A DNA stretch of 64,000 nt, from assembly GCA_949752735.1 (NCBI GenBank), contig OX457039.1:22056830-22120829 (forward strand), given 5' to 3'. Below are positions 19,990-33,394 of the stretch, piece by piece; position 1 is the first letter of the stretch; the number at the start of each line of letters is the position of its first letter. The position numbers and the translations under genes are program-made. This DNA comes from Lumbricus terrestris. Its lineage: Eukaryota > Annelida > Clitellata > Crassiclitellata > Lumbricidae. The notes under the pieces are model-generated. The model saw only the letters and a program-made list of their open reading frames with translations, was not told the DNA's origin and made no database searches.

Positions 19990-22190
19990 GAAGAGCGAGT
20001 GGACTGCTTAACATAGACCAGACAGTATAACCTACAGTATGTAGGCTATACAGAGAGGCTGTGCCTACAGATTGAGTGGCAGGCTACTGGCGGGGAGGTA
20101 CGGTGGCTCCACCCTAGATCTCGATAGTGGAAATACCCTCCTCAGTTTATCAAGATCTTGACCTTAGTGCTGATTTGGATATTCTCTGGCTCGTGCGCTG
20201 CTGCTCTGTTGACTGCATAAAAACTTAGGCCTACTTCCTTGCTACGCTTGATACGCTGATAATTAGCTGATGAACTCTGGATCCAGATTTATTTGTTTAA
20301 CCGAAAAATCCTGCCTAACGAAGAACCCGTCGACGAGCGAGCCATCTTTTAGATTTGCCCATCAGCCACAGTGGCAGCGACAGACATTTGATGAAGCCAC
20401 GGCATAGTCGAGTCAGTCACACAAGACATGTAGTGACCGAAGCAGAAGGCGATTTATGGCGAGCGCGATAACACGAACTTAGGTCTATAATGAGTTTTAA
20501 GGTGACCACCTGATCTCGGCTACCGCGCTCGCTATAACTCGTCTACACTAAAATTATGGTTGAATGGTCAGAGGGTGAGATGGACAAAGCCCCTAAAGCT
20601 CAATTCTTTATGATATTCTGTGTAAAGTACATTTCTAACACGTCAGTGAATTTATGAAGTGTTATAACATTAACATAGTGCATCTAATGTATTTAAAACC
20701 GCTTGCTGAGCAGAGGAAAGTGAAGTCATAGGAAAAATAACGCAGCGATATATAATAATTAGGCTTAATCGCCTACATTGTGAATTCCAAACTTCTAAAG
20801 CATAACTTGAAAGTCAGGCGCAGCACCAGCTTATTCACGAGCGCTACGTCGAGTCAGAGGGGCTGTTTAAAATGTAGAGCAGCTGTCGTAGTAGGCTAGC
20901 TGTTAAGGATGGAGTCAGATCACGCAATAAAATAACCTACCAGAAAGATTTTGCACGTACCAAAACAAGACAGTTTAGGCTACTAGTCGTAGACCTTGTG
21001 TATGGAATCCTCTGCCTGCTCCTTTTACTAATGTACCTACTTTAGGAACCTACTTGAAGTTAAGGTAATTGGGGTTCGATCCCTGGCAGCGGAGCATTGC
21101 TGCTTCTTTAGGGATGACCCTTTGACACTAAGAAACATGCTTTGGGGTACAGAGTGTGACTGTATTTAATTATCTAAAACGAATATATGCAGGCAGTGTT
21201 TGTTTCAGTTATTGGTTTTCAATTTCGGTTTTGTAACAGTTATCTTATTTTTTTATTTTTTTCGTCACAGTTACAATTAACTGCAACCTAATTTTTCAGT
21301 CTTCAGTTGCGATTTTTCAGCTTTCAGTTGCAATTTCAGTTATTATTTTCAGATGTCCAGATATGTGCATGCCTACCCGGTATGTGGAGCGATGCACGTG
21401 ATTCTGCGTTTCTTTTTCAGATAAATGGAAAGATAATTTAATTTCCAGGGCTTTATCCTATCGCGACTTTGAGCTTAGATTGAGTAGCTCTAACTTTGTC
21501 ATGAAGCTGTTTCTTCTGCTTTTCCTTCAGCAGCAGAGTCGCATGCACATTTGCACATCCTTATGTTTGCTATGCAAATGGTTTTAAAGATCTGTCGAAA
21601 TCCCTCCCCCCGTCCGTCAATTCTTGTTTTTCAGCGTAATTGCGAGCAACAGTGCGAGTAGCCTATAACATCAACTCCTGTCAACTGCCCTTTCATAAAC
21701 AAAATATTCACACACACAAACCACTTTCTACTTTTCGACCGCTGCTTCTCTTCGACACTTTTCTTTAAATCAACGATTTGTTAACGGTTAGAGAATGAAC
21801 GCTGATGAACATTAACGAACGATAACACAGCAAAAGAGAAAGAACCCGGAAGTTAAATGAACATAGAAAATTGACCTTAGACTACAGTATAGGATTAGCC
21901 TACAATTCAATAATCAAGTTAAAAACACTCGTGTTCACTTTAAAGTTAACACTTCGTGATTATTTAGTTATACAGTTTTTGGTTTTCAGTTTCTATTATA
22001 GTTACAGATATTTAACATTTTCAGTTGTTGCTAGATGCTACAGTTAACTGCCAAGCATTTTCCAGTTATAATTTTTATTTCAGTTACAGTTTCAGTTAAT
22101 ACAAATAAAATACTGAATGCAGGTTTCTGATCGAATTTGTTGAGGCTGTGATGTTTGCTGTCAATAAAAGTCTCGACTTGAATTGAGTTG
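19990..22190. other. Intergenic with repeat traces, no gene
   Basis: No supported coding sequence. It contains the tail copy at 20790-20873 and a lone B-box-like GGGGTTCGATCCCTGG at about 21066-21082 (possible decayed SINE). It also has two regions rich in TTTCAGTT/CAGTTAC repeats (about 21200-21360 and 21970-22110), which look like sub-terminal repeats of an unidentified element. Confidence 0.5.
20790..20873 (-). repeat. CR1/L2-like tail (copy 4, short)
   Basis: CAAACTTCTAAAGCATAACTTG then GCGCAGCACCAGCTTATTCACGAGCGCT on the plus strand match the minus-oriented tail seen at 9310-9360, with substitutions. No coding part. Confidence 0.5.
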
Positions 22191-22992
22191 AATTCAGTTA
22201 GGGCAGAATAATTGGAATAAGATTGGGGTAAGAATTTTTGAAGAGGCAGAACAAGTTTTGAGTGGATAGTTCAAGGACTGTTGGATAGAAGGGCTTGAGT
22301 GATCGTGGGTGATTGGCAGTGGTGGTGGAGAAGCTAAAAGAGCAGGATTCATAGGTAGGCCTAAGCATTATAATAGCGCAATACAAAAAAATAAAAGTAT
22401 AAACAGTTGTAGGCCTATCTTCAACAGTGACTGTTGCCACAATCGATGATGCTGGCGTCTCGAACTCAACAGTGTGGCGCTGATAAACATAGCACAAGCC
22501 CTCGGAACTCCGGTGCTATGCTGCAAGTTCTTGCATGCAATCGCCGGAAATGCTAGGTGAATATTTAACAATAAGCTTAGCCTAATTATAGGCTGCAAGA
22601 AGTCCGAATACAAAAACTTTATAACAATGAAAACTTACAACCAAAATAAACACGCGTCGCCTTCAAAAACAGATAGTTCAATGTTACAATGTCAAATAGT
22701 TGCTTGTTAAATACTGTGAAATAGCACCTGTGGAGCGTAGCATATTATTTTTGCTAATCGAGCTGAAACGCATCATAGGCCGCATCAAAGTTTTAAAGTA
22801 AGTCTATGGTCGTTATGAGCTGCAAATCAAACGGTAATACAAAACGATTCTAATGAAGCCTACATTAGAAGTAGACCGATCATACAACCATGATATTATT
22901 CTTCAATTGTAATCTTATTTGAAATTAAAAGACAGACGTAGGCCTATCTGACTGATCCGAGCAAGACAGTATTTGTCGCTTATCTTATTCTT

Positions 22993-24330
22993 TCACGTGT
23001 CTGTGCTGTCTGGTGTTTTGAGTTTTCGATCGCTGTTCACCTCCTTTTGCGACGTGCCAAGGCCGCCGACCTTTGAGGCTACTTTTGCTGTGCAGCTGAG
23101 TGGTCGATTGTCGACGCAGAAGCCATGAACATACGTTCCTAGTGAGGTCAAGTTTCTGATCCACTGTTCGCTACAACGACAAGCTCGTATCGGAGACACA
23201 AACACGCTTAAATTCTTAAATGAAAACTTCTCCGCAAACATGTTCCTTTGTAGTCCTGTAAACTTGGCGATGTTGTCGGTGAGGGACAAACGTCGGAGGT
23301 TAAGCATAGAAGAGAGAAAGCGATCGGGCAGTCTCTGGTGCACTATTTCTCCGATGCTCATCGTCTTGAGACGACCTAAACTGCCAAATGTGCTTGCTGT
23401 TAATGTGCTGACGTTCGCAATGTCGATCGACAAGTACTCTAGTTTATTAATCGTCCGAAAAGTATTGTTTGCAATGCTAATCAACTGATTGTTCTCCACC
23501 TTCATGTTTCTGAGGTTGCGAGCTCCTTTAAATGTGTCACGATTGAGTGATTTAATCATGTTGGATTCCAATTCAAGCCATCGAAGACTTTTAAGACCTT
23601 CAAATGTTCCTGGCAAAATATCGAGTATAAAGTTGTGGGAAATGTCAAGACTCGTAAGGTTTGTCAAGAACTTAAATAGTTTTGCAGGTAAGCCGTGGAT
23701 TTGATTCTGACCAAGTTTCAGCAGCTTTAGATTTCTCAATTCAGAAAATGCATCAACACTGATTGTCTTTATGCTGTTGCGGTTAAGATATATTTCACGC
23801 AATTGTCTGTTCATGGAAAGAAATCTAGAAGGAATCTCCGACATACGATTTTCTTCAAAGTGCAAGACTTTCAACTTTTGCAAAATAGACAAACTTCCAT
23901 TGGGGATTTCGTGCAAACCGCAGTCACTTAACCATAAAGTTTCTAATACATCTTCCAATCCAGTAAATGCCTTGTTATTTATTCGCTCCATGTGAAGTGG
24001 GTTACTTGAAATGTCAAGTAAACTCGTGCGTGCGCCTCTGAATCCGTTCTCTGGAAGTTCAGTCAAATTTTTCTTAGCCAAATGAATTTCTGCAAAAGTT
24101 ATATTCAGCTTAATAAATTCAGGAAGTCTCTCAGATACCTTGATGCATCTTACAATAACATCTCCATGTTTTGCAGGCTTACATTGGCACCTCGGATGCG
24201 GACACATCACATACGATTCTCTGGGTTTTTTCCTGTCTCGTTTGATGCTGTCGACATTAGGAAATAATCCAACCAGTAGACACACCTCTATCGAGTAAAG
24301 TAGAAGTCTGTTGATATTAAACACCAGCAT
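22993..24330 (-). CDS. Secreted leucine-rich-repeat protein
   Basis: 445 residues, single exon in this window. Residues 1-28 form a hydrophobic signal peptide (LLLYSIEVCLLVGLF). An LRR N-terminal cap follows with cysteines at 43, 48, 50 and 62. About eleven 24-residue repeats of the LxxLxLxxNxI type span ~76-350 (for example LKLLKLGQNQIHGLPAKLF). A C-terminal cap region has C384, C386, W390, C405 and C413. The last ~30 residues are hydrophilic with no membrane segment, so the product is probably secreted. LRR proteins of this build bind protein ligands at the cell surface or in the matrix. The exact ortholog is not recognised; resemblance to connectin- or chaoptin-like and Toll-like ectodomains is generic. 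No TIR domain or transmembrane helix is present. Start ATG at 24330 gives the signal peptide directly. No close gene neighbours; surrounded by repeats. Confidence 0.85.
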   Translation of the reverse strand: MLVFNINRLLLYSIEVCLLVGLFPNVDSIKRDRKKPRESYVMCPHPRCQCKPAKHGDVIVRCIKVSERLPEFIKLNITFAEIHLAKKNLTELPENGFRGARTSLLDISSNPLHMERINNKAFTGLEDVLETLWLSDCGLHEIPNGSLSILQKLKVLHFEENRMSEIPSRFLSMNRQLREIYLNRNSIKTISVDAFSELRNLKLLKLGQNQIHGLPAKLFKFLTNLTSLDISHNFILDILPGTFEGLKSLRWLELESNMIKSLNRDTFKGARNLRNMKVENNQLISIANNTFRTINKLEYLSIDIANVSTLTASTFGSLGRLKTMSIGEIVHQRLPDRFLSSMLNLRRLSLTDNIAKFTGLQRNMFAEKFSFKNLSVFVSPIRACRCSEQWIRNLTSLGTYVHGFCVDNRPLSCTAKVASKVGGLGTSQKEVNSDRKLKTPDSTDT

Positions 24331-26072
<1,742 letters not shown>

Positions 26073-26465
26073 TAGACGGTAGGCCTAAACCCAGCGGCGC
26101 CCGCAGGCGTACGCACTTACGGAAGAGCGTACAGCGCTTAAAGGCTAAAAATAAAAATAAATTACAAATTAAAGCGCAAAATATTATAAGCTATGGAATT
26201 CTTAGTCTATTGAATTTATATAATAATCTATCGTTTCAAACAATGTAACAACTTGGTACTTCTAGGTCACCGTCTGCTTTCGTCACTTGCTACAGGCTAA
26301 TAGGCCTAGAGAGTTATCCAATTTCGTGGCAATGAGCGTTTTCGAGAATCTTCGTGATTTAGTCTCGCCGGGAAAGCATTGTTTTTGGGTTATGTAGAAA
26401 TGAAGCAAGCAAGTCAAAACACAATTTAAACTTTCTTCAATCTTCAAACGTCCTAACACCAGGAG

Positions 26466-26860
26466 CAGGGCCGGTGTCACGAAATAAAGTCTCCCCCCGA
26501 TACAAAGTCTCCCCCCCGAAACAGAGTCTCCCCCTGGCTGAAAATCTGTATTGGAAGACATTTTTCTAGTGTAAAAGTACATTTATGTTCGTGTTAAATG
26601 ATCTAACAACGTAAACTAACGGTTTAATATGCTCATCTATAAATTTCAGGCGACTGTAGACGATTTTACGCTCAACGGGGGAGACTCTGTTTCGTAGACG
26701 GAGGAAATATTCTCTCCCCCCGGAGACTTTATTTCAGAATATAGTCTCCGGGGGGCGAATTTATTCTGAAACAGATCCTCCGGGGGAGAATCTATTTCGA
26801 AATAAAGTCTCCGGGGGGAGACTTTTAGGGGGGAGACTCTGTCACGCGACACCGGCCTTA
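26466..26860. mobile_element. MITE with CAGGGCCGGTGTCACG ends and AGTCTCCCCC repeats
   Basis: CAGGGCCGGTGTCACG at the left is matched by CGCGACACCGGCCTT at the right. Inside both ends lie multiple copies of GTCTCCCCC or its complement separated by ATACAAA/AAACAGA, read outward-in on opposite strands. No ORF. Its right end overlaps the left end of the next element. Confidence 0.6.
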
Positions 26861-27518
26861 GCCCAAGTGGCGCCCTAGGCAAGGCATACATTTGGCGCCC
26901 CAGGCATAGGCCTGCATTTGGCGTCCTTAGTTTCCCACTCAATTGTTCAGCCCACGTTAGAATCTAGAGATGAATATTATTAGGCAGAGCCGGTATACGC
27001 TAACAGGGCCGTAGCCAGGATATTATTTCGGGGGATGCTTTCTTGACCGTGAATTTTGATGTGCGTACACGCTGCGGGCGACTTTTTTGGGTGAAATTTT
27101 CTGACGACTTTTGTTAGTCGTCGAATTTTCTGTTTTCTAAAAAACACTATTTTCCGCGATTTTCGACTATTTTCTGCTCAAAATTACATTACACACTGTC
27201 ATGTGCTAGCAAATGCATAATTATTTCGTTTTTACATTACTTCATTTGGGGGGGTGTTCAAACAACCAAAACATCCCCCTAGCTATGGCCTTGTAGGCCT
27301 ACGCTCAACCGAGTAATTCATTATAATTTCTTTATTAGTAGGCCTACACTGAAGACTGGATAATATTCAATTTTGTGGAGAATGGTATAAGTTAAAAAAT
27401 ATTTAAAAACACTCTTTATGGAAATGGCGCCCTTTTTATGGAAATGGCATTATGGCACCCTCTAGAACTTGGCGCCCCACGCAACTGCCTGCTTTGCCTA
27501 TGCCTTAGGTCGGCCCTG
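26851..27518. mobile_element. MITE-like element with GGCGCCCTAGGCAA sub-termini
   Basis: The left side has GGCCTTAGCCCAAGTGGCGCC and the right side has the inverse pattern, GGCGCCCC...GCCTTAGGTCGGCCCTG. A second right end of the same family, ending GGTAAGGCCGGCCCTG, lies at 27890-27973. It contains another MITE at 27005-27292. No TSD could be fixed because of nesting. Confidence 0.5.
27005..27292. mobile_element. MITE nested in the 26851-27518 element
   Basis: Begins AGGGCCGTAGCCAGGATATT and ends CCCCCTAGCTATGGCCTTG. Related in its ends and G/C runs to 337-761 (both carry TTGGG...GTGTTCAAAC or its inverse near an end). No clear TSD. Confidence 0.55.
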
Positions 27519-27889
27519 CATGCCTCAGCTACTGCCCTTTCTTCATCATCGTCCCTACATAACTAGACTATTTTATTTCAATATGAATAAAGGGCAGGCT
27601 GTAATGTTGTACTCTCATCTTCATAGTCAGCAAGGCCCACTCCCATTTCATACATTTAATTTCTTGCAACATCTTCACTATCGAAATTGAGCGTCGCGTA
27701 TTTTAACCTGTCTCCTAAAGCAAAGAGTACGGAATGCCGTTAAAAATCGAATTTTATTTGTCGATTTAAAATTTATGCAGTCCTTGAAATTGAATTAGGC
27801 CAGCCTGAACAGGTGCAAAGAATACATAATTATTTTAAATTCTTTCCATTAGCGAAAGTTTTGAGTTTAAAAGAATATAGTGTAAAAAA

Positions 27890-27973
27890 ATAAATTCGCC
27901 GGAGCCGCGGCGCCCCCCAAAGACTGCGGCGCCCTAGGCAACTGCCTACTTTGCCTATAGGTAAGGCCGGCCC
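27890..27973. repeat. Solo right end of the GGCGCC-type element
   Basis: GCGGCGCCCTAGGCAACTGCC followed by AAGGCCGGCCCTG matches the right end at 27470-27518. The sequence between 27519 and 27890 has no recognisable content. Confidence 0.5.
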
Positions 27974-29491
27974 TGACCAGGAGGTAAGTTTACAGGCTTG
28001 TTCTGCAGCATAATCAAGGTCGCTTATAGGTCTATGTAGTGCGAATGGCGTTTCAAAATAGCGCGCACGGCGTTCAAAAGATCGCAGGTCCTTATAATGT
28101 GTCATCCTCTGCAGTACGATCCACAGCATATGTAGCCTGCTTCAAGATATATGATACTCGGAGCAGATTATGTATGTGCGGTGTCGGTCTATAGGTCACC
28201 CACATACTGCCAAACAAACGCTCAGTTGCAGGCCTATAGGCTATAGGCCTATGTACTTACTTACTGTGAGCCTATCCTGGCTTAGCTTTACTTCCGGTAA
28301 CTAATGGCTAGTTATAAGTAGGCCTATCTACAGTTCTTTAACTTTGTAACGCAAAACAACGACAAGTTTCTCGTTTTTTTTCTTCAAAATCCATCAATAG
28401 AAAATGACATAAACGACACGACAACGACTAATTTTACGTGTATCAAAACAACTCAACGTTAAGACTACATCGCCATCTTATCAAACTCTCTCTCTATACT
28501 CTTTATACACACGACTGGCACTCCTACCCAAGCCTATCTCACTCTTAGTGTACATCCCTCCTAACCTCCTTTAGCCGCTCTGTCTCTCTTAGTCGGGTCA
28601 ATCTACGAAAAAACTTCGGTGAACCCGGAAAAATTTGCAAGAAAGCGTTTTATGATGATTTTATGGTATATTGGGTCTGGTGATGAACATACTAAAAGTT
28701 GACAAAAATTGCACCACGGCAAGTGGGCTAATTTTGGCGGGAAAAAAGATGGCCGCCAATTGGACTAGGCATGGAATCTGGAAATTATACTGTTATGAGC
28801 AAATCATGTAATATATTGCTAACATGCTTTTCTAAACTAATTCGACCCTCCTGAAAACGAAAATCGTGGTTAGCAAGCTTGATTTTCAGCGGTTGCATGG
28901 GAAAACACGATGGCGGCCAAAATGGCGGTCTATAATTGATTCAAAAGGTTGTATAGTCGGGTCAATCTACGTAATGATCCGCAAAATTGTAAGAAGGCGT
29001 TTTATGATGATTTTCTGGTGTATTGGGTCTGGTGTTTAACATACTAAAAGTTGCAAGAAATCGGACAACAGCAAGTGGTCTAATTTTGGCGGGAAAAAAG
29101 ATGGCCGCCAATTGGACTAGGCATGGAATCTGGAAATGATACTGTTAGGAACAAATCATGTAATATATTGCTAACATGCTTTTCTAGACTAATTCGACCC
29201 TCCTGAGAACGAAAATCGTGGTTAGCAAGCTTGATTTTTAGCGGTTGCATGGGAAAACAAGATGGCGGCCAAAATGGCGGCCTATTGCTTAAAAGGCTGT
29301 AGGTCGGGTACATGTATGTGATAAAATTATGAACACGATTTTGCAATTAAAATTAAGATGTATGGGTTCTAGGCATGCAATGGAATCAAAGACACGTATG
29401 TAGCACTGGAAGAAAACCAAAATGGCGGTCAGAATGTTGAAATTGCTAAAAGTGAAGTGATGTATGCAATGGAAACATGTCTCGGAAATGA

Positions 29492-30008
29492 ATGGATCTT
29501 TCGAAGGCGGAGGCGGACGAGAAGTGGAATGGGGTAGAAGGCGAATGGAATCTATCCTGCGCAATACCATCCTCCACCAACCCATCCACATCATCATCAG
29601 CATCATCTCCATCACAGCCTGACATCAAAAGGCGCTGGAGGGGGTTCATTCCAGCAACGTCTCAAAAGCCAGGCCTAAGGGCACTTGCCGGGAACACTCA
29701 AACGGGACAAGAGTTTGCTATCCATGGCGCATCTATCAGCGCACCCCTACGAACCGTACACCCGAGGGAGGCTGCCCTTACCATCCGCTGTTCCATCGTC
29801 GTCGTCGCGTGTTCTCCAGCCGTCGTCCAGTCCCAACCCGCACACTACGAACTTCTTCTTTTTGCGCTATTCTCCCCCTCGCGTTGCCAGCCTTCGTCTG
29901 GCAAAAGGAGCGCTAAGAGAACGATCATCTCCCACGGGTGGCCTCGAACGACTCTCTGGCAAGGGCGGTCACGACCACCAGCACCACCAGCTCAACACCA
30001 CCACCTAG
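29492..30008 (+). pseudogene. Ser/Pro-rich ORF in left arm of palindrome, frameshifted
   Basis: Starting MDLSKAEADEKWNGVEGEW, the protein matches the right-arm ORF through FAIHGASISAP. A ~10-bp extra segment (CCCTACGAA-like, near 29743) then shifts the frame. The rest of the homologous sequence continues in the next frame (29685-30008) to SGKGGHDHQHHQ. No known domain. Composition is rich in S, P, H and R; no signal peptide or membrane segment. Confidence 0.45.
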
Positions 30009-30128
30009 AGATGGAAGAGATCAACACGAAGGACCTAGCGCAGAAGATTAGCAGTGGGGTACAGCAACCCTCCTCCAACTATCGATTCAGACTGAACCCC
30101 TGAAACATCGCTGTACAAACAGTGGTTT

Positions 30129-30683
30129 CTAATATAATGTGATCTGCGTTTGGAGTGCAGAAAATAGTTCAACAACTTCCATCTCAAGGTGGTGGTGGAG
30201 CTGGTGGTGCTGGTGGTGGTGACCGCCCTTGCCAGACAGTCGTTCGAGGCCACCCGTGGGAGATAATCGTTCTCTTAGCGTTCCTCTTGCCAGACGAAGG
30301 CTGGCAACGCGAGGGGGAGAATAGCGCAAAGAGAAGAGGTTCGTAGTGTGCGGGTTGGGACTGGACGACGGCTCCTGGACACGCGACGACGACGATGGAA
30401 CAGCGGATGGTAAGGACAGCCTCCCTCGGGTGTACGGTGCGCTGATAGATGCGCCATGGATAGCAAACTCTTGTCCCGTTTGAGTGTTCCCGGCAGGTGC
30501 CCGTAGGCCTGGCTTTTGAGACGTTGCTGGAATGAAACCCCTCCAGCGCCGTTTGATGTCAGGCTGTGATGGAGATGATGCTGATGATGATGTGGATGGG
30601 TTGGTGGAGGATGGTATTGCGCAGGATAGATTCCATTCGCCTTCTACCCCATTCCACTTCTCGTCCGCCTCAGACCCATACAT
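30129..30683 (-). CDS. Hypothetical Ser/Pro/His-rich protein in right arm of palindrome
   Basis: 184 residues. It is the unshifted version of the left-arm ORF: an acidic/tryptophan start (EKWNGVEGEWNLS), a serine run (SSTNPSTSSSASSPS), a middle block RRWRGFIPATSQK, a Ser/Pro-rich part and a histidine-rich end near residue 155. I do not recognise the family. That a reading frame is kept across two diverged arms hints at real coding, but it could be chance in GC-richer DNA. The function is unknown and could be an element-encoded accessory protein or a captured host exon. Confidence 0.35.
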   Translation of the reverse strand: MYGSEADEKWNGVEGEWNLSCAIPSSTNPSTSSSASSPSQPDIKRRWRGFIPATSQKPGLRAPAGNTQTGQEFAIHGASISAPYTRGRLSLPSAVPSSSSRVQEPSSSPNPHTTNLFSLRYSPPRVASLRLARGTLRERLSPTGGLERLSGKGGHHHQHHQLHHHLEMEVVELFSALQTQITLY

Positions 30684-31444
30684 CTTAATTTTAATTGCAA
30701 AATCGTGTTCTTATCACATACAATACCCGACCTACAGCCTTTTAAGCAATAGGCCGCCATTTTGGCCGCCATCTTGTTTTCCCATGCAACCGCTAAAAAT
30801 CAAGCTTGCTAACCACGATTTTCGTTTTCAGGAGGGTCGAATTAGTCTAGAAAAGCATGTTAGCAATATATTACATGATTTGTTCCTAACAGTATCATTT
30901 CCAGATTCCATGCCTAGTCCAATTGGCGGCCATCTTTTTTCCCGCCAAAATTAGACCACTTGCTGTGGTTCGATTTCTTGCAACTTTTAGTATGTTAAAC
31001 ACCAGACCCAATACACCAGAAAATCATCATAAAACGCCTTCTTACAATTTTGCTGATCATTACGTAGATTGACCCGACTATACAACCTTTTGAATCAATT
31101 ATAGACCGCCATTTTGGCCGCCATCGTGTTTTCCCATTCAACCGCTGAAAATCAAGCTTGCTAACCACGATTTTCGTTTTCAGGAGGGTCGAATTAGTTT
31201 AGAAAAGCATGTTAGCAATATATTACATGATTTGCTCATAACAGTATAATTTCCAGATTCCATGCGTAGTCCAATTGGCGGCCATCTTTTTTCCCGCCAA
31301 AATTAGCCCACTTGCCGTGGTGCAATTTTTGTCAACTTTTAGTATGTTCATCACCAGACCCAATATACCATAAAATCATCATAAAACGCTTTCTTGCAAT
31401 TTTTTCCGGGTTCACCGAAGTTTTTTCGTAGATTGACCCGACTA

Positions 31445-33390
31445 GAGCATGGAAATTTAAGGAAAAATAACAATTCGAGAAGACGCTTTTGAAGTTTTAA
31501 ACCACGACTATCAACAGGGCCGTAAATCTGCTTCTAGATGTGGGGAGGGACAATTAATTTCCCCTTCGGAAATGTGCGCAGTATACCGGTACCCCCTCAA
31601 GGAACCACTGGTCGCTGAGTTCAGTGACACCCTATATATAGGTTAGGGTTAAGGTTAGTGCGAAAAAATTGTAGATTGACACTCATCATCTTGACCATCG
31701 ATCCTCATTGCTGCGGATCGGAGACCAAAGCCAACAACGTCAGTTTCCTCCGTCTAGGGTTACCATGCGTCCGGGTTTCCCCGGACATGTCCTCTTTTTA
31801 GGCCCCTATCCGGGCGTCCGGGCGGGTTTCCGGAAATATGACTTTTGTCCGGGTTTTCCCGTCCGTCTCCGATCGATCGATCTTACTCACTTTTTCGTGT
31901 TATAATACTATTCCGTTCCGTGAACTAAACACGCGTTCCAGCAATATTTTAGCTCGATGGGTGATTACAATTGGACTTCCGCTTCCTAAAGCGGTTTTTT
32001 GTAGACCAAACGCAATATAACGCGAATTACATAATGATAGTTGTAAATAAAATGATTATTTTTTCAAATTACCCCCAAAAACGAAAAAATACCGAAACGT
32101 AAGTGCTTATTTACAGACCCACTGAACGCCCAATAGGGCCTACAATAAAATATGTGCAGTAGTGTGACTGTCGAGGAGTGGATGGGCCGGGTTGTCGATG
32201 GCAGATTGCATAAGGAGAGCGAGGGACAGAGAGGGATGGAGGTAGGGTTACCATAAGTGCTCAGATGAAAAAGAGGACACATAAAATGTTTATCCAGTTA
32301 CCGCTGCGCATGCCAAACAGCTTCCCAATCATAACGACCTGCATGGAAACCTTGTATTGGGCGTTCAGTGGGTCATCCTGGAAAAGATACCATTTACACA
32401 GTAAAAAATTAATCTAGGTCTTCTTGGGGGCTTAGCCCCCCCTAGCCCCTGATAAACTCCGCCCATGACTGTGCATCAGAAGCAACATATTCGTTGCAGA
32501 AAAGGGCTCACCATAACGGGCGCCCATGGGCCGGACCACCCTAAATCCGGCCCTGGTCTCAGTTGAGTGGCCTTTTCGGAAATCAGACTGAAAGACCGGA
32601 AGCAGACGGTCGTTGAAGCACTGAAGCAGACTGTGCGGTTGCTAGGTGAGACTCCGCCCACCATCTGTAGGCCTACCCAACGTACCTGTTATCAGCAAAA
32701 TGTCTATCGGAGGCGGGGACTATAATAAACGTCTATGCATCATACTAACGACGTTCCAGCCTTATTGACTGATGGAATGCGAGTAGGCGAGTTAAAAACA
32801 TCCATTTCCTGCAAAGTGTTTGGGAACTGCTCATTGGCATTGCATGGCTATGTATGATTAGGAATATAGGTTACTCCTATAAGCTCTGTTATTTCTAGTG
32901 ATCTCTGGATTCTTTGAACAGGTAGGCATTGCAAGGCATATTATCGGTTGGCTATCGCAGAGTAGAATTAGCGGACTAGCTGTAGGCCTATTTGATACAT
33001 CTTTAGAAGTAGGCCTAAGAAGATTATCTGATATAGGCTACTTAAAATTGTAAGCTTGCATTTTATCGTCGTAAGTCATTCGTTCGTTGCAGTAGGCCTA
33101 TGATTATTTTTTTCAATCAAACCAGCTTCTAGTTTTGCAAAAATCCTAATCGATCCAGCTGGCTGCCAGCGGTCCTGTTCAAAAACACCAAATCACAAAA
33201 AAAATTGCCGTTTTTTATATATTTTTTGCAAAGCAATTAAAATTTAGTTATTACATATCGCTCACTTGCACTCTAAGCCAAGCTGGGAATCGAAATTTAA
33301 CGTTTTTGCTGAACGTTTGATCCCCAAAAATTAAAATTTCTCCACCCGGAATCATTCACTGGCCGAAAACACGTATCCGGTTCGGGCAAA
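31445..33390. other. Repeat fragments, no gene
   Basis: About 31495-31620 (ACAGGGCCGTAAATC...GGGGAGGGACAAT) resembles 36547-36645. A one-sided hAT-type end TAGGGTTACCATGCGTCCGG starts at about 31756, and a second (TAGGGTTACCATAAGTGC) at about 32243, without matching partners or TSD. 32470-33390 has several TAGGCCTA motifs and nothing else identifiable. Confidence 0.4.
32377..32466. repeat. Half-copy of the 8341-8597 MITE
   Basis: GGAAAAGATACCATTTACAC through CCTGATAAACTCCGCCCATG matches 8510-8597. The other half is absent. Confidence 0.65.
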
Positions 33391-33394
33391 CAAT

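Larger units (their letters stand above)
28592..31442. mobile_element. 2.85-kb palindromic (foldback-like) element with a shared ORF in both arms
   Basis: The outer ends GTCGGGTCAATCTACG and CGTAGATTGACCCGAC are perfect inverse copies flanked by TA (28590-28591 and 31443-31444). Each arm is ~1.3-1.4 kb and contains two tandem, diverged copies of a ~360-bp unit (left arm at ~28592-28953 and ~28954-29300). A partial third unit and a GC-richer coding-like block follow. The arms differ by a ~140-bp segment present only on the left (~29372-29508) and many substitutions. The unique centre is ~150 bp (about 30010-30170). No transposase motif is visible. A TA target is the habit of Tc1/mariner-like enzymes, but a 2-bp TSD is weak evidence. 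Confidence 0.75.

Noticed and set aside
21060..21120. tRNA gene suggested by GGGGTTCGATCCCTGG
   Set aside because: Only the T-arm-like part is present, with imperfect pairing and no A box upstream at a normal distance.
23240..23995. Plus-strand ORFs over the LRR gene
   Set aside because: Antisense shadows of the minus-strand LRR coding sequence.
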